Positions 32,068 through 40,686 of a DNA stretch of 64,000 nt are shown here, one piece after another; positions within the stretch are counted from its first letter, which is position 1, and the number at the start of each line of letters is the position of its first letter. Both the position numbers and the translations under genes were made by a program. The notes under the pieces are model-generated. The model saw nothing but the letters and a program-made list of their open reading frames with translations, did no database searches and was not told the origin of the DNA. This stretch comes from Planctomycetota bacterium (GTDB lineage Bacteria > Planctomycetota > UBA8742 > UBA2392), in assembly GCA_019636215.1 (NCBI GenBank), contig JAHBXZ010000007.1:159353-223352 (forward strand), in the 5' to 3' direction.

Positions 32068-33321
32068 ATGACCACACCTGCGCGTCGACGAGTCGTCATC
32101 ACCGGCCTGGGCGTCATCTGCCCTTTGGGCAATGATGTCGCCACCTTCTGGAACCGCGCCCTCAAGGGCGAAAACGGTATCGAGCGGCACGAGGACCTTG
32201 TCACCGCCGGCCTGACCACCACCATCGCCGGCCGGGTGCGCGGTTTTGACCCGGCCATGGTGTTCAACGACCGCAAGTATGCCCGCCAGACCGACCCGTT
32301 TGTGCACTACGCCGTGTTTGCCGCCGACCAGGCCATCAAGGATTCCGGCCTGAACCTGGAACAGGTAAACCGCGAGCGCGTGGGCTGCATCATTGGTTCG
32401 GGCATCGGCGGGTTGCAGGAGATCCAGGAAGGCAACTCGATCCTGATTCACCGCGGCCCCGGCCGCATCAGCCCGTTCTTCATTCCCAAGCTGATGCTGA
32501 ACGCCGCGGCCGGCAACGTTGCGATCCGCTTCGGGCTTAAGGGCCCCAACTACGCAACGGCCAGCGCCTGTGCGGCAGCCAACCACGCGCTGGGCGCGGC
32601 ACTGCGCACCATCCAGTACGGCGATGCCGACGTCATGGTCACCGGCGGCACCGAAGCGGCGGTAACCGTGCTGGGCATGGCGGGTTTCTGTTCGGCCCGT
32701 GCCATGAGCCAGCGCAACGACGACCCCGAGCACGCCTCGCGCCCCTTCGACAAAGAGCGCGACGGCTTTGTGATGGGCGAAGGCGCGGGCATTGCGGTGT
32801 TTGAGGAACTCGAACACGCCCGCAAGCGCGGCGCGAACATCATCTGCGAAGTGGTCGGCTTTGGTTCCACCGACGACGCCTACCACATGACAAGCCCCAG
32901 CGAAGACGGCGAAGGCGCCGTGCGCAGCATGGAAATGGCGGTGCGCGACGCGGGCCTGGCACCGCAGGACGTCACGTACATCAACGCCCACGGCACCAGC
33001 ACCGAATACAACGACAAAACCGAAACGCTTGCGATCAAGAAGCTGTTTGGCGACCACGCCCGCAAGCTGATGGTAAGCAGCACCAAATCGATGGTCGGGC
33101 ACCTGCTGGGCGCCTCAGGCGCCGTCGAACTTGTGGTCACGGCGCTGGCCATCCAGAAGGACATGGTGCCGCCAACGCGCAACCTGACCGTGGCCGACCC
33201 TGATTGCGACCTGGACTACGTGCCGCACGAGGGCCGCAGCGCCAAGGTGAGTGTGGCGATCAGCAACTCGTTCGGATTTGGCGGGCACAACGCCACGATT
33301 GCGCTTGCCAAGCTGAAGTAG
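32068..33321 (+). CDS. fabF: 3-oxoacyl-ACP synthase II
   Basis: A 417-residue beta-ketoacyl synthase of the elongation cycle. Catalytic Cys168 lies in TASACAAANHALG, and the two histidines in INAHGTSTEYND and MVGHLLGASGAVE. The N-terminal VVITGLGVICPLGNDVATFW and the C-terminal SNSFGFGGHNATI are typical. It is a full-length protein with no extra domains. Forms a unit with acpP across a hairpin-containing spacer. Confidence 0.95.
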   Translation: MTTPARRRVVITGLGVICPLGNDVATFWNRALKGENGIERHEDLVTAGLTTTIAGRVRGFDPAMVFNDRKYARQTDPFVHYAVFAADQAIKDSGLNLEQVNRERVGCIIGSGIGGLQEIQEGNSILIHRGPGRISPFFIPKLMLNAAAGNVAIRFGLKGPNYATASACAAANHALGAALRTIQYGDADVMVTGGTEAAVTVLGMAGFCSARAMSQRNDDPEHASRPFDKERDGFVMGEGAGIAVFEELEHARKRGANIICEVVGFGSTDDAYHMTSPSEDGEGAVRSMEMAVRDAGLAPQDVTYINAHGTSTEYNDKTETLAIKKLFGDHARKLMVSSTKSMVGHLLGASGAVELVVTALAIQKDMVPPTRNLTVADPDCDLDYVPHEGRSAKVSVAISNSFGFGGHNATIALAKLK

Positions 33322-33386
33322 TCTTCAAATCCACACAGCCCCTTCGATCCACACATTGGTCCGATAGACTGCGGCCGGAGGCTGGA

Positions 33387-33857
33387 ATGGGACGCACCTG
33401 CACGCTTGTTCTGATCCTGCTGGCTGTGGCCGTCGCGGGCTGCAGCAACCCGCGCCATTACTTCAGCCTTGAGGAATGGGGCGACGGCTGGACGCTGAAA
33501 GTCGAGGAAAAAGACAAGGTCTTTCGCGCAAGCTGGGTCAAGGGCGACAACCGCAGCATCAAGCTGGTGAACTATCACGACTCGCCCAACGGCCAGTTTG
33601 TCATCGTCAACACGCTGTATCTGGAGGTCGACAAACAGGGCAAGGTTCTCAGCGGGCGGCTCAAGCGCGCCACCACGCCCGAAATCAGCAAGCGCGCCTA
33701 TTACGAACGCTATGCCAAGTGGTGGCGTGTGCTGCGCGGCAGTTGCGTGCTTGACAGCAAGGGCGACGGCACTGTGGATGTCACCTGCGAAGGCGCCTAC
33801 GAGTTCAGTGGCACAGTGGTACCCGACGAAAAGACCCAGGTCATCAAACCCGAGTAA
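33387..33857 (+). CDS. Putative lipoprotein
   Basis: A 156-residue protein from ATG 33387, 5 bp after CGGAGG. Signal peptide MGRTCTLVLILLAVAVAGC has lipobox Cys19. The mature part (HYFSLEEWGDGWTLKVEEKD ... KWWRVLRGSCVLDSKGDGTVDVTCEGAYEFSGTVV) is beta-rich with two cysteines that could form a disulfide. No family recognised. It ends 3 bp before dapF, so it is likely the first gene of the dapF-protease-scpA operon. Confidence 0.75.
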   Translation: MGRTCTLVLILLAVAVAGCSNPRHYFSLEEWGDGWTLKVEEKDKVFRASWVKGDNRSIKLVNYHDSPNGQFVIVNTLYLEVDKQGKVLSGRLKRATTPEISKRAYYERYAKWWRVLRGSCVLDSKGDGTVDVTCEGAYEFSGTVVPDEKTQVIKPE

Positions 33858-33860
33858 GCC

Positions 33861-34727
33861 ATGGCCAATCGCGGCATCCCGTTCGTCAAGATGGAAGGCA
33901 TCGGCAACGACTACGTTTACGTGGACGCGCGCAAGTCCGTGCCCAAGGGCCTGAACAAGCTGGCCCGCGAGATCAGTGACCGGCACTTCGGCGTGGGCAG
34001 CGACGGGCTGATCCTGATCCGCACCAGCAAGGTCAAGGGCGTGCGCCACCGCATGCAGATGTTCAACAGCGACGGCAGCGAATCCGAAATGTGCGGCAAC
34101 GGCCTGCGCTGTGTGGCCAAGTACCTGTTCGACCGCAAACTCGAGAAGCAGCCCGAGTTCCCGATTGAAACCGGCGCCGGTGTACTGACGGTGCAGGTGA
34201 CGCCCAAAAAGGGCACCCATCTGGCGCAAAAGATCCGGGTCAACATGGGCAAGCCCCGCCTGACCCGCGCCGAAATCCCGATGGACGGCGCGCCGGGCGA
34301 ACAGTGCGTCAACGAACCATTTGAAGTCGGGGGTCGCCAGTTTCGCATCACCTGCGTGTCGATGGGCAACCCGCACTGCGTGATTTTTCTGGACCAGCCT
34401 GCCGACGACAAGCTGGTGCATGGCATTGGCCCGTTGATCGAGAACCACCCCATGTTTCCGCGCCGCACCAACGTCGAGTTTGTCTGGCGCGAAAGCGAAA
34501 AGCTGCTGCACCAGCGCACCTGGGAACGCGGCGCGGGCGAAACCCTTGCCTGCGGCACCGGCGCCAGCGCGGTGTGCACGGCTGCGGTTCTAAACGGGCT
34601 TACCGGCCGCAGGATGCGCATCAAGCTGCTGGGCGGCGACCTCGAGATGGAATGGAATGAGAAGGACGGCTGCGTCTACAAGACCGGCCCGGCCCGCGAG
34701 ATCTGCACAGGAGTCTGGCCCGTATGA
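33861..34727 (+). CDS. dapF: Diaminopimelate epimerase
   Basis: A 288-residue epimerase that makes meso-diaminopimelate for lysine and peptidoglycan. The two catalytic cysteines are Cys78 in SEMCGNGLRC and Cys231 in ETLACGTGASAV. Also present are FVKMEGIGNDYVYVD at the N-terminus and NPHCVIFLD in the middle. Length is normal. The stop overlaps the next start (ATGA), coupling it to the membrane protease. Confidence 0.94.
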   Translation: MANRGIPFVKMEGIGNDYVYVDARKSVPKGLNKLAREISDRHFGVGSDGLILIRTSKVKGVRHRMQMFNSDGSESEMCGNGLRCVAKYLFDRKLEKQPEFPIETGAGVLTVQVTPKKGTHLAQKIRVNMGKPRLTRAEIPMDGAPGEQCVNEPFEVGGRQFRITCVSMGNPHCVIFLDQPADDKLVHGIGPLIENHPMFPRRTNVEFVWRESEKLLHQRTWERGAGETLACGTGASAVCTAAVLNGLTGRRMRIKLLGGDLEMEWNEKDGCVYKTGPAREICTGVWPV

Positions 34728-35443
34728 ACTGGCTTGGCGTGGGCGGCATTGGTGACGCGACCGGCATTGTGCTGTGGCTGCTTGCTTGGTTCGTGACCAT
34801 CGGCCTGCACGAGGGTGCCCACGCGTGGACGGCCTGGTGGCTGGGCGACGACACGGCCCACATGCTGGGCAAGCGGTCTATCAACCCGGTGCGCCACATT
34901 GATTTCAAGGACCAGCGCTCGATCCTGTTCACAGTCGTCATGCCGCTGATCTCCACGATTGCCGGCTTTCTGCCCATCGGCATCGCCTGGGTGCCTGTGA
35001 ACCCGTCCAAGTTTCGTCACCCGACCCGCGACATGGCAATCACCGCCATTGCGGGGCCGGGCGGCAACCTCATTGCCGCTATCCTGGGCGCAGGGCTGTT
35101 TGTGCTGGCAAGTTTTCTCTATTACAAGTTGGGCCAGCCCGGCACGCCGATCTCCGACTATGTTGCGCTCAGCCTGCTGTTCGAGTTCGGCTGGCGCATG
35201 GTGCTGTTGAACATCCTGCTGGGCGCGATCAACCTGGTGCCTCTGCCGGGCGTGGACGGCGGCACAGTGCTGTACCACTTCATGAACTATCGTGGCCGCG
35301 AGCTTTTTGACCGGCTGGCGCCCTATGGCCTGATGATCTTTCTTGTCATCATGTTTACCGTGGGCCGACCGTTTACCCAAAAGCTGGTGGAACTCTCGAT
35401 GAAACTGCTCGGCCTTCTGGCCGGCCTGGGGCGATCCGCATGA
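34724..35443 (+). CDS. Site-2-protease-like M50 intramembrane metallopeptidase
   Basis: A 239-residue multi-span protein. The zinc motif HEGAH (His29, Glu30, His33) sits in the first hydrophobic segment, and the third-ligand motif NLVPLPGVDGG lies near residue 168, as in the minimal M50B group. There is no PDZ or CBS domain. Such proteases cut transmembrane substrates such as anti-sigma factors or signal-peptide remnants. It overlaps dapF upstream and scpA downstream by 4 bases each; the dapF/S2P/scpA neighbourhood is common in bacteria. Confidence 0.88.
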   Translation: MNWLGVGGIGDATGIVLWLLAWFVTIGLHEGAHAWTAWWLGDDTAHMLGKRSINPVRHIDFKDQRSILFTVVMPLISTIAGFLPIGIAWVPVNPSKFRHPTRDMAITAIAGPGGNLIAAILGAGLFVLASFLYYKLGQPGTPISDYVALSLLFEFGWRMVLLNILLGAINLVPLPGVDGGTVLYHFMNYRGRELFDRLAPYGLMIFLVIMFTVGRPFTQKLVELSMKLLGLLAGLGRSA

Positions 35444-36183
35444 ACGAGCCGCGCGTTGCCACGTCCGTCTACACCGGGCCGCTGGACCTGCTGCTGTTTC
35501 TCTGCCGCCGCGCCGAGGTCGACATCTACGACCTGCCCGTGGCCGAAATCGCCGAGCAATACATAGCCGAGCTTGAGGCCATGCCCACACTCGACCTCGA
35601 GTACGCCGGCGAGTTTTTGACCATGGCCGCCAATTTGCTCAAGCTCAAAAGCGACCTTGTGGTCGCCCGCAGCGAGCAACAGCAGCAGGCCGAAGCCGAG
35701 CGCTCGCGGCTGGTTCGGCAGTTGCTCGAGTACAAGCGCATCCGCGACCTCGCGGGCATGCTGCACGAAGCTTGGGACCGCCAGAGCATGCGCCACGGCC
35801 GCCCGCCCGGCCTGCTGGGCGCCGATACCCCGGAAAGCGACAACAACACATACCTCGAGAACGTGACGGCGATTGACCTGTACCGGGTGTATCACCGGCT
35901 GTACGGCGAAATCGCCGCGCCCCGGCCTCACCTGATTGAGCTGGAAGGCCGCCCGGTTCGCTATTACGTGGACCTGATTTTGGCCCAGTTGCGGCAGACC
36001 GGCAAAGTCGATTTCTCAACGCTGGTGGGCCCCAACCGCGAGAAGGCCGAAGTGATCGGCAATTTCCTTGCGCTGCTGGAGATGGTCAAGCAGCACAGCA
36101 TCAGTATCGAGCAGCGCCAGGACGGCGAGATCGTCATCGGCCCGCCGCCGGAAGGAGAACCCGGGGCGGAAGCGACACAGTAG
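35440..36183 (+). CDS. scpA: Segregation and condensation protein A
   Basis: A 247-residue kleisin that bridges the SMC heads for chromosome condensation. The N-terminal motif VYTGPLDLLLFLCRRAEVDIYDLPV and AGEFLTMAANLLKLKS are diagnostic. The C-terminal winged helix is present (RQTGKVDFSTLVG ... VIGNFLALLEMVKQHSI). The partner scpB, usually next door, is not in this window. Translationally coupled to the protease gene. Confidence 0.93.
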   Translation: MNEPRVATSVYTGPLDLLLFLCRRAEVDIYDLPVAEIAEQYIAELEAMPTLDLEYAGEFLTMAANLLKLKSDLVVARSEQQQQAEAERSRLVRQLLEYKRIRDLAGMLHEAWDRQSMRHGRPPGLLGADTPESDNNTYLENVTAIDLYRVYHRLYGEIAAPRPHLIELEGRPVRYYVDLILAQLRQTGKVDFSTLVGPNREKAEVIGNFLALLEMVKQHSISIEQRQDGEIVIGPPPEGEPGAEATQ

Positions 36184-36269
36184 TTCGCCCGCGCGCCGAT
36201 TGCGGGAATCCGGTGGCACTGCGGCCTGTTGAGTGCTTACCTTAACGTCGCCCGCTGCCGAGGATCGTC

Positions 36270-36725
36270 ATGGAAGCCAAGCGCCAGGACCTGACCAATT
36301 CAATCGGCCTGCTGGTGCTGCGCCTGGGCGCCGGGGCCTACATGATGAGCCACGGCTGGGGCAAGTTTCTCAATGTGCTCAAGGGCGAGTTCAACGACAA
36401 GTTTGACCCGATCGGCCTTGGCCCGCACCTCAGCCTGATCGGCGCGGCCACGGGCGAGTTCCTGTGCGCGCTGCTGGTGGTGGTGGGTGCTGCCACGCGC
36501 GCATCGGCAGCTGTGGTGGTGTTCACCATGCTGGTTGCGGCCTTTGTGTTCCATGCCGGCGACCCCTGGACGATGGGTGCGGGCAAAAGCAAGGAACCGG
36601 CGCTGCTGTTCGCGACCATGTTCGCGACTTTCATTTTCACGGGCGCGGGCAAGTTCAGTGTCGACGGGTTGATCTGGCCGTTCCTGCGCGAGCGCCGCGC
36701 CAGGCGCAAGGCCTCGGGCAAGTAA
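36270..36725 (+). CDS. DoxX family membrane protein
   Basis: A 151-residue four-helix membrane protein with the DoxX pattern: LLVLRLGAGAYMMSHGWGKFLN, then LIGAATGEFLCALLVVVGAATR, then VVVFTMLVAAFVFHAGDPW and a last span before a basic tail. The family is linked to quinone/thiol redox chemistry in some bacteria; the role here is unknown. It ends 6 bp before the stop of the convergent UPF0316 gene. Confidence 0.85.
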   Translation: MEAKRQDLTNSIGLLVLRLGAGAYMMSHGWGKFLNVLKGEFNDKFDPIGLGPHLSLIGAATGEFLCALLVVVGAATRASAAVVVFTMLVAAFVFHAGDPWTMGAGKSKEPALLFATMFATFIFTGAGKFSVDGLIWPFLRERRARRKASGK

Positions 36726-36731
36726 CGCTTT

Positions 36732-37292
36732 CTACTTGCCGGCGGCCGGTGGCATGGTTCGGCGGCTGGCTGCACTGCTGCTGCGCACGTCGTCAATCAC
36801 GATGAAGCAGGTGCTGTCCAGAAGCCGGGCCAGCGGCGGCAGCTCACGGGCCTTTTTGCGCGGCACGTGGATGAACAGGATCTGGATCGGCCCGTCGCGG
36901 CCGCGGCCGTCCATCTGCGTGACACGGTAGCCGCGCTCGCGCAGGCCGTCGGCCAGAACATCACCGTGGTGCGTGAACACGCGCACGACCTGTTCGCCCC
37001 GTGCAAAGAACTGCTCTGCCGTGATGCCCAGGAATGTGCCGGTGGCAAAGCCCAGCGCGTAGGCCACGGCGTACACGGGGTTGTTGATCTTCTGCACCAC
37101 ACCGGCGACCACAAACACCCAGATCAGCGCCTCAAAGAACCCGATCAGCCACGCCGACTTGCGGCGGCCGGCGGCGGTGTTGGACATGCGCAGCACGGCC
37201 AGGGCGACGTCGGTCATGCGGGCCAATGCGATCAGCGCCGCGCCGCCGAGTGCGTCCCAGGAAACATCAAGGCTGTCGAATGACATCGGCAT
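36732..37292 (-). CDS. UPF0316-type membrane protein (DUF5698/DUF2179)
   Basis: A 186-residue protein with three N-terminal membrane spans (ALIALARMTDVALAVLRM, then WLIGFFEALIWVFVVAGVV and AVAYALGFATGTFLGI) and a C-terminal DUF2179-like domain (VVRVFTHHGDVLADGLRERGYRVTQMDGRG ... ILFIHVPRKKARELPPLARLL). The family has no established function; the soluble domain resembles those of YitT-type proteins. Start may be ATG 37292 or 37286. Ends in a Pro/Ala/Lys tail. Confidence 0.85.
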   Translation of the reverse strand: MPMSFDSLDVSWDALGGAALIALARMTDVALAVLRMSNTAAGRRKSAWLIGFFEALIWVFVVAGVVQKINNPVYAVAYALGFATGTFLGITAEQFFARGEQVVRVFTHHGDVLADGLRERGYRVTQMDGRGRDGPIQILFIHVPRKKARELPPLARLLDSTCFIVIDDVRSSSAASRRTMPPAAGK

Positions 37293-37303
37293 CGGGCGCG
37301 AAC

Positions 37304-37762
37304 TTACTCGCGTTCGACTTTCTGCGCCAGCGCGTGTGCCTGTTCGGATTGCGCCTGGGCCTGCGGGCCGATGGCCAGCACCAGCAGGTCGGCAAACGGT
37401 TTTTCATAGGCCGGCATGGCGTCAAACACCGCGTCGCGGCAGGCTTCTTCAAGGCTGTCCTCGGGCATGCCGCTGGTGGGCATGTCGGCGTCGGGGTTGG
37501 CCTTCAGCTGGTGGTCGACCACGGCCTCGTCAAACCAGGCATGCAGCTTTTCCGTGGGCTTTCCGGCATGCAGCGTGGCCCAGCCGCAGCCGCCTTCAAT
37601 AAGGCGTTTGGCCAGTGCCTTGACGGCTGCGCGCTCGGGCTTGCCGGACCACAGCACCAGCGCGCCAAAGGGCGCGGGCGGAACGTGCTCAAACTTGGTG
37701 TCGGGTTTGTCCAGCACCAGTGTGGTGACTTTGCGGCCGTTGGTGGCAGTACCGGAAAGCAT
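37304..37762 (-). CDS. Hypothetical protein
   Basis: A 152-residue protein of unknown family, with an alpha/beta look: VTTLVLDKPDTKFEHVPPAPFGALVLWSG, then AAVKALAKRLIEGGCGWATLHAGKPTEKLHAWFDEAVVD. The conserved-looking GCGWATLHAGK segment resembles a nucleotide- or cofactor-binding turn, but no motif is certain. The reading frame lies 3 bp after the Uma2 gene and 11 bp before the UPF0316 gene on the same strand, so it belongs to that small operon. Confidence 0.65.
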   Translation of the reverse strand: MLSGTATNGRKVTTLVLDKPDTKFEHVPPAPFGALVLWSGKPERAAVKALAKRLIEGGCGWATLHAGKPTEKLHAWFDEAVVDHQLKANPDADMPTSGMPEDSLEEACRDAVFDAMPAYEKPFADLLVLAIGPQAQAQSEQAHALAQKVERE

Positions 37763-37765
37763 GGC

Positions 37766-38383
37766 CTAGGCCTCAAGGATCTCGAACGTCCAGCGTTTGA
37801 CGACAATGCGCAGGCTTTTCTTCAGCAGCGGCGACTTGATGAAGCCCTTGGGATCCACCGAGAGTTGCTCGTACCCGGCCTTCTTGCGCACGAACAGGCT
37901 GATCGCGCCAGTCTTGGGGTCCACCACCCAATACTCGGGCACCTTGGCCTTGTGATAGGCGTTGAGCTTCTCCGCGACGTCCCGATGTGCGGTTGAAGGG
38001 GATAGGCATTCAATCACAAGCGCGGGGCGGGCGGTTACAGGCCCCGTAGATTCGTCGCCAAGGTCGGCCTGGCGATACGCCGCAAGGTCGGGGCGCAGTT
38101 CCGTATCGGCAATGGGCAATCGGACGGAGCGATCCAGGATGACGTACCACCCATGGTCGGGGCTCAAAGCCCCGCGGACGAAATTGCGCAGTTCGGCCGC
38201 AAGATCGTTGTGCGGGCCGGTAGGAGACTGCGTCATGAACGCAACTCCTTCGATCAACTCCCACTTCTGGTCAGGGTCAACATCAAACGCCTCAAACTCG
38301 CGCAGTGTCATGCGCGCGGGCACACGCTTGGAGCGCGAGGACCGGGGCGGGGGCGTCTTGATGTCGGAATCACGTGCGGCCAT
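37766..38383 (-). CDS. Uma2 family (DUF820) PD-(D/E)XK protein
   Basis: A 206-residue Uma2-type restriction-endonuclease-fold protein. ATG 38383 (MAARDSDIK) is preferred over an upstream in-frame start. Family landmarks are TLREFEAFDVDPDQKWELIEG, HNDLAAELRNFVRG, LRPDLAAYRQADLG and ARPALVIECLSPSTAHRDVAEKL. These contain the D ... E-x-x-S core, with YWVVDPKTGAISLF near the end. Uma2 genes are abundant in Cyanobacteria and Planctomycetota with no fixed role; a DNA-repair, mobile-element or defence link is suspected in general but unproven. Confidence 0.87.
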   Translation of the reverse strand: MAARDSDIKTPPPRSSRSKRVPARMTLREFEAFDVDPDQKWELIEGVAFMTQSPTGPHNDLAAELRNFVRGALSPDHGWYVILDRSVRLPIADTELRPDLAAYRQADLGDESTGPVTARPALVIECLSPSTAHRDVAEKLNAYHKAKVPEYWVVDPKTGAISLFVRKKAGYEQLSVDPKGFIKSPLLKKSLRIVVKRWTFEILEA

Positions 38384-38441
38384 GCGAGCAGTATAACACT
38401 CTGCTTGTTCCAGACAGGCATCCACTCTGGGGATTTGATCC

Positions 38442-38750
38442 TCAGGCGTCCTTCGGCAGCAACTTGAAGTCGAACGGACTGACGCCGCAACGCGGACAGC
38501 TTCGGTGATTCAGAATCTTGCCTTTTACGCCCGAGAATCTTCTGCCACAGGCGCGACATTCGATCTTGATCTTTGCTTGCCCTTGGCGCGCTGGGGCGCA
38601 CTTCCTTGCGTTCTGCAGTCGGGAACTTCTCCGTTGGCGTCGATGATGTGGCGGCGATGCGTGCAGCCCTCGCCGGGGCAGGTTCAGATTACCCGCCAGG
38701 GCGCGCTGTAGACCGTCAACTGCCCGCCGACGGCGGTGCTGACAATGCAC
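38442..38750 (-). CDS. Possible small zinc-ribbon protein or relic
   Basis: The last 45 residues (KIKIECRACGRRFSGVKGKI ... CPRCGVSPFDFK) form a credible C-x2-C ... C-x2-C zinc ribbon. The N-terminal half is Arg-rich and looks like out-of-frame sequence, and no good start or ribosome site lies close to the ribbon; the nominal start at 38750 overlaps the end of the FdhD-like gene. It may be a fragment of a larger gene or a gene with an unusual start. Treat the 5' end as unknown. Confidence 0.35.
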   Translation of the reverse strand: MHCQHRRRRAVDGLQRALAGNLNLPRRGLHASPPHHRRQRRSSRLQNARKCAPARQGQAKIKIECRACGRRFSGVKGKILNHRSCPRCGVSPFDFKLLPKDA

Positions 38751-39457
38751 AGATAGTAATCGTTGGCGATCTCAATCGCGCTGCTGCTGGGCGGCGCGGC
38801 GCAGATTGCCATGCACACGCCCGCGCGCGCCAGCCGCAGCGCCATCTGCCGCGTAAGCCCGAAGTTGGTCAGCGCGATGCGGCCCTGCGATTCAACGCCG
38901 GCCTGCACCAGTTCTCCCAGTGCGCGGTACATGGCGTTGATGCGGTGGAAGCCCTCGCCGTAACTGTGGATCTCGCCGTTTTGTGCAAAGGCCGCGAGAT
39001 AGCACATGCGCTCGTTGCTCTTGAGGCTGAGAAACAGCTTCTTGAAGCGCTGTGCCAGCTCGGCCACCTGTTCGGGTTGCAGTTCGGTCTCGGTGCCCAC
39101 GCGCCGGGCAAAATAGGGGTCGGCAAGTTTGCCCACGGGGCCGGTCAGGGCGCGCACGGCCAGGGCGTCGGCGGCGGGCTCGCTGATCGTCACCTTGATG
39201 ACATGGCGGTCAAGGTCGGTGTCGATGGCCACAAACTGGTCTTCGCGGTCAATCACGCCTTCGCCCACCAGCCAGCCCACAACCAGGCTCTTGATGCGGT
39301 GGGGGGCGCAGTTCAGGGTGGTCTCGACCTTGTCGTTTACGAAGATGCGAAACTCGGTTTCCGCCGGCACATATTCGACGGCGGCCTCGCCGAGTTTCTG
39401 GCTGTCGATCTTGATGACCTCGACCTTGGAAAGGCCGGCAGTGGTTTCGCTGCGCAC
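38684..39457 (-). CDS. FdhD-like protein lacking the active-site cysteines
   Basis: A 257-residue protein. GTG 39457 has GGAGGA at ideal spacing. The fold pattern of FdhD (formate dehydrogenase sulfurtransferase) is readable: IKSLVVGWLVGEGVI near the N-terminus, EGFHRINAMYRALGELVQAG where FdhD has its EDVGRHNA-type helix, then LTNFGLTRQMALRLARAGV, CAAPPSSSAIEIA and LTVYSAPWRV. The CGVCG-type loop that carries the transferred sulfur is missing and the G-G-x-H motif is replaced by MCYLAAF. No formate dehydrogenase or molybdenum-cofactor gene is adjacent, so it probably has another role. Confidence 0.68.
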   Translation of the reverse strand: MRSETTAGLSKVEVIKIDSQKLGEAAVEYVPAETEFRIFVNDKVETTLNCAPHRIKSLVVGWLVGEGVIDREDQFVAIDTDLDRHVIKVTISEPAADALAVRALTGPVGKLADPYFARRVGTETELQPEQVAELAQRFKKLFLSLKSNERMCYLAAFAQNGEIHSYGEGFHRINAMYRALGELVQAGVESQGRIALTNFGLTRQMALRLARAGVCMAICAAPPSSSAIEIANDYYLCIVSTAVGGQLTVYSAPWRVI

Positions 39458-39590
39458 AATTCCTCCACGGGCGACAAGGCGCCTAATGGGTTATCGGACG
39501 CGCCCGAGGCAAACCTGAAGGCGAATTGGGCCCCAGGCCGTACCCAGATGACCATTGCGGCAGGACCCCGCCGCCCGCTACAAACGGGCC

Positions 39591-40685
39591 ATGGACTTCG
39601 AGCCCTTTCAATACATGCGCTATGCCAAGCGCATTGAATACGCCGACGGCATCTATCTTGCCGGCAGCGGCATGACGCCCCCGCGGCCCGAGATGATCGG
39701 CTTTCGGCCCGAGGACTATGATTTTGACAGCCTGTGCAACAGCTATGGCGACCCGCGCAACATGGACTGGCTGGCCGATCACTACCATTGCGGCGGCGAC
39801 AACGTGATGCTGGCCGCCGGCAGCAGCAGTGCGAATTTTCTGGCCTATGCCGCGCTGCTGGGCCCGGGCGACAAAGTCATTGTCGAGACTCCGGGCTATC
39901 CGCAGTTCTTCAGCCTGGCCAGCCTGTGCGGCGCCCAGGCCGTGAAGCTGCCGCGCCGGTTTGAGAACCGCTTTCTGCCTGACCCATCAGAGCTTGCCGG
40001 GCTGATTGACGACCGCACCAGGCTGGTGGTGCTGACCAACCTGCACAACCCCAGCATGGCGCACATCCCGGCCGACCACCTGCGCCAGATCATCACCCTG
40101 TGCGCCGACCGCGGCGTGATGGTGCTGGTTGACGAAGTCTACCTGCATCACCTGGTTCCCGGCGAAGGCGACGACACTGCCTGGGGCATGGCCGACAACG
40201 TGATTGTCACCAGCAGCCTGACCAAAGTGTACGGGCTTTCCGCCCTGCGCTTTGGCTGGGCGATTGCGCCGGTGCGCCTGGTCAGCCGCATGCTGGACCT
40301 GGCCGATGTTGTGGACCCGCAGGTGGTGCCGATCACCCAGAACATGGCCGTGCGGGCGCTTTCTGCCCTGCCGCGACTGCGCCCGCTGGCGCGCCGCCTG
40401 CATGAATCGCACTGGCCGATTGTGCGCGAATGGCTGAACGCCCGCAGTGATGTGGACTACCACAAGCCCGAAGGCGGCCTGACGGTGTGGATGCGCGCCA
40501 AGGGAGTCACCGAAACCGGCAGCCTGGCCACGATCCTGCGCAACGAGTTCTCGACGCTGGTGGTGCCGGGCGAGTACTTTCAGTCGCCGGGCTGGCTGCG
40601 GGTGGGCTATCGCATTGAACCCATGACCCTGCGCGAAGGCCTCAAGCGTCTGGGCAAGGCGCTGGACGACTTTGCCGGCCACTGA
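39591..40685 (+). CDS. Class I/II PLP-dependent aminotransferase
   Basis: A 364-residue fold-type I aminotransferase from ATG 39591. Visible landmarks are AGSSSANFLAYAALLGPGDK (phosphate-binding turn), then ETPGYPQFFS, LTNLHNPSMAHI (N-P for the pyridine ring stack), VLVDEVYLHHLV (Asp for the ring nitrogen) and SSLTKVYGL with PLP-lysine Lys212. The substrate is uncertain; aspartate/aromatic or biosynthetic histidinol-like groups share these motifs. Divergent from the FdhD-like gene over a 133-bp spacer, and 1 bp upstream of the propeller gene. Confidence 0.88.
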   Translation: MDFEPFQYMRYAKRIEYADGIYLAGSGMTPPRPEMIGFRPEDYDFDSLCNSYGDPRNMDWLADHYHCGGDNVMLAAGSSSANFLAYAALLGPGDKVIVETPGYPQFFSLASLCGAQAVKLPRRFENRFLPDPSELAGLIDDRTRLVVLTNLHNPSMAHIPADHLRQIITLCADRGVMVLVDEVYLHHLVPGEGDDTAWGMADNVIVTSSLTKVYGLSALRFGWAIAPVRLVSRMLDLADVVDPQVVPITQNMAVRALSALPRLRPLARRLHESHWPIVREWLNARSDVDYHKPEGGLTVWMRAKGVTETGSLATILRNEFSTLVVPGEYFQSPGWLRVGYRIEPMTLREGLKRLGKALDDFAGH

Positions 40686-40686
40686 C

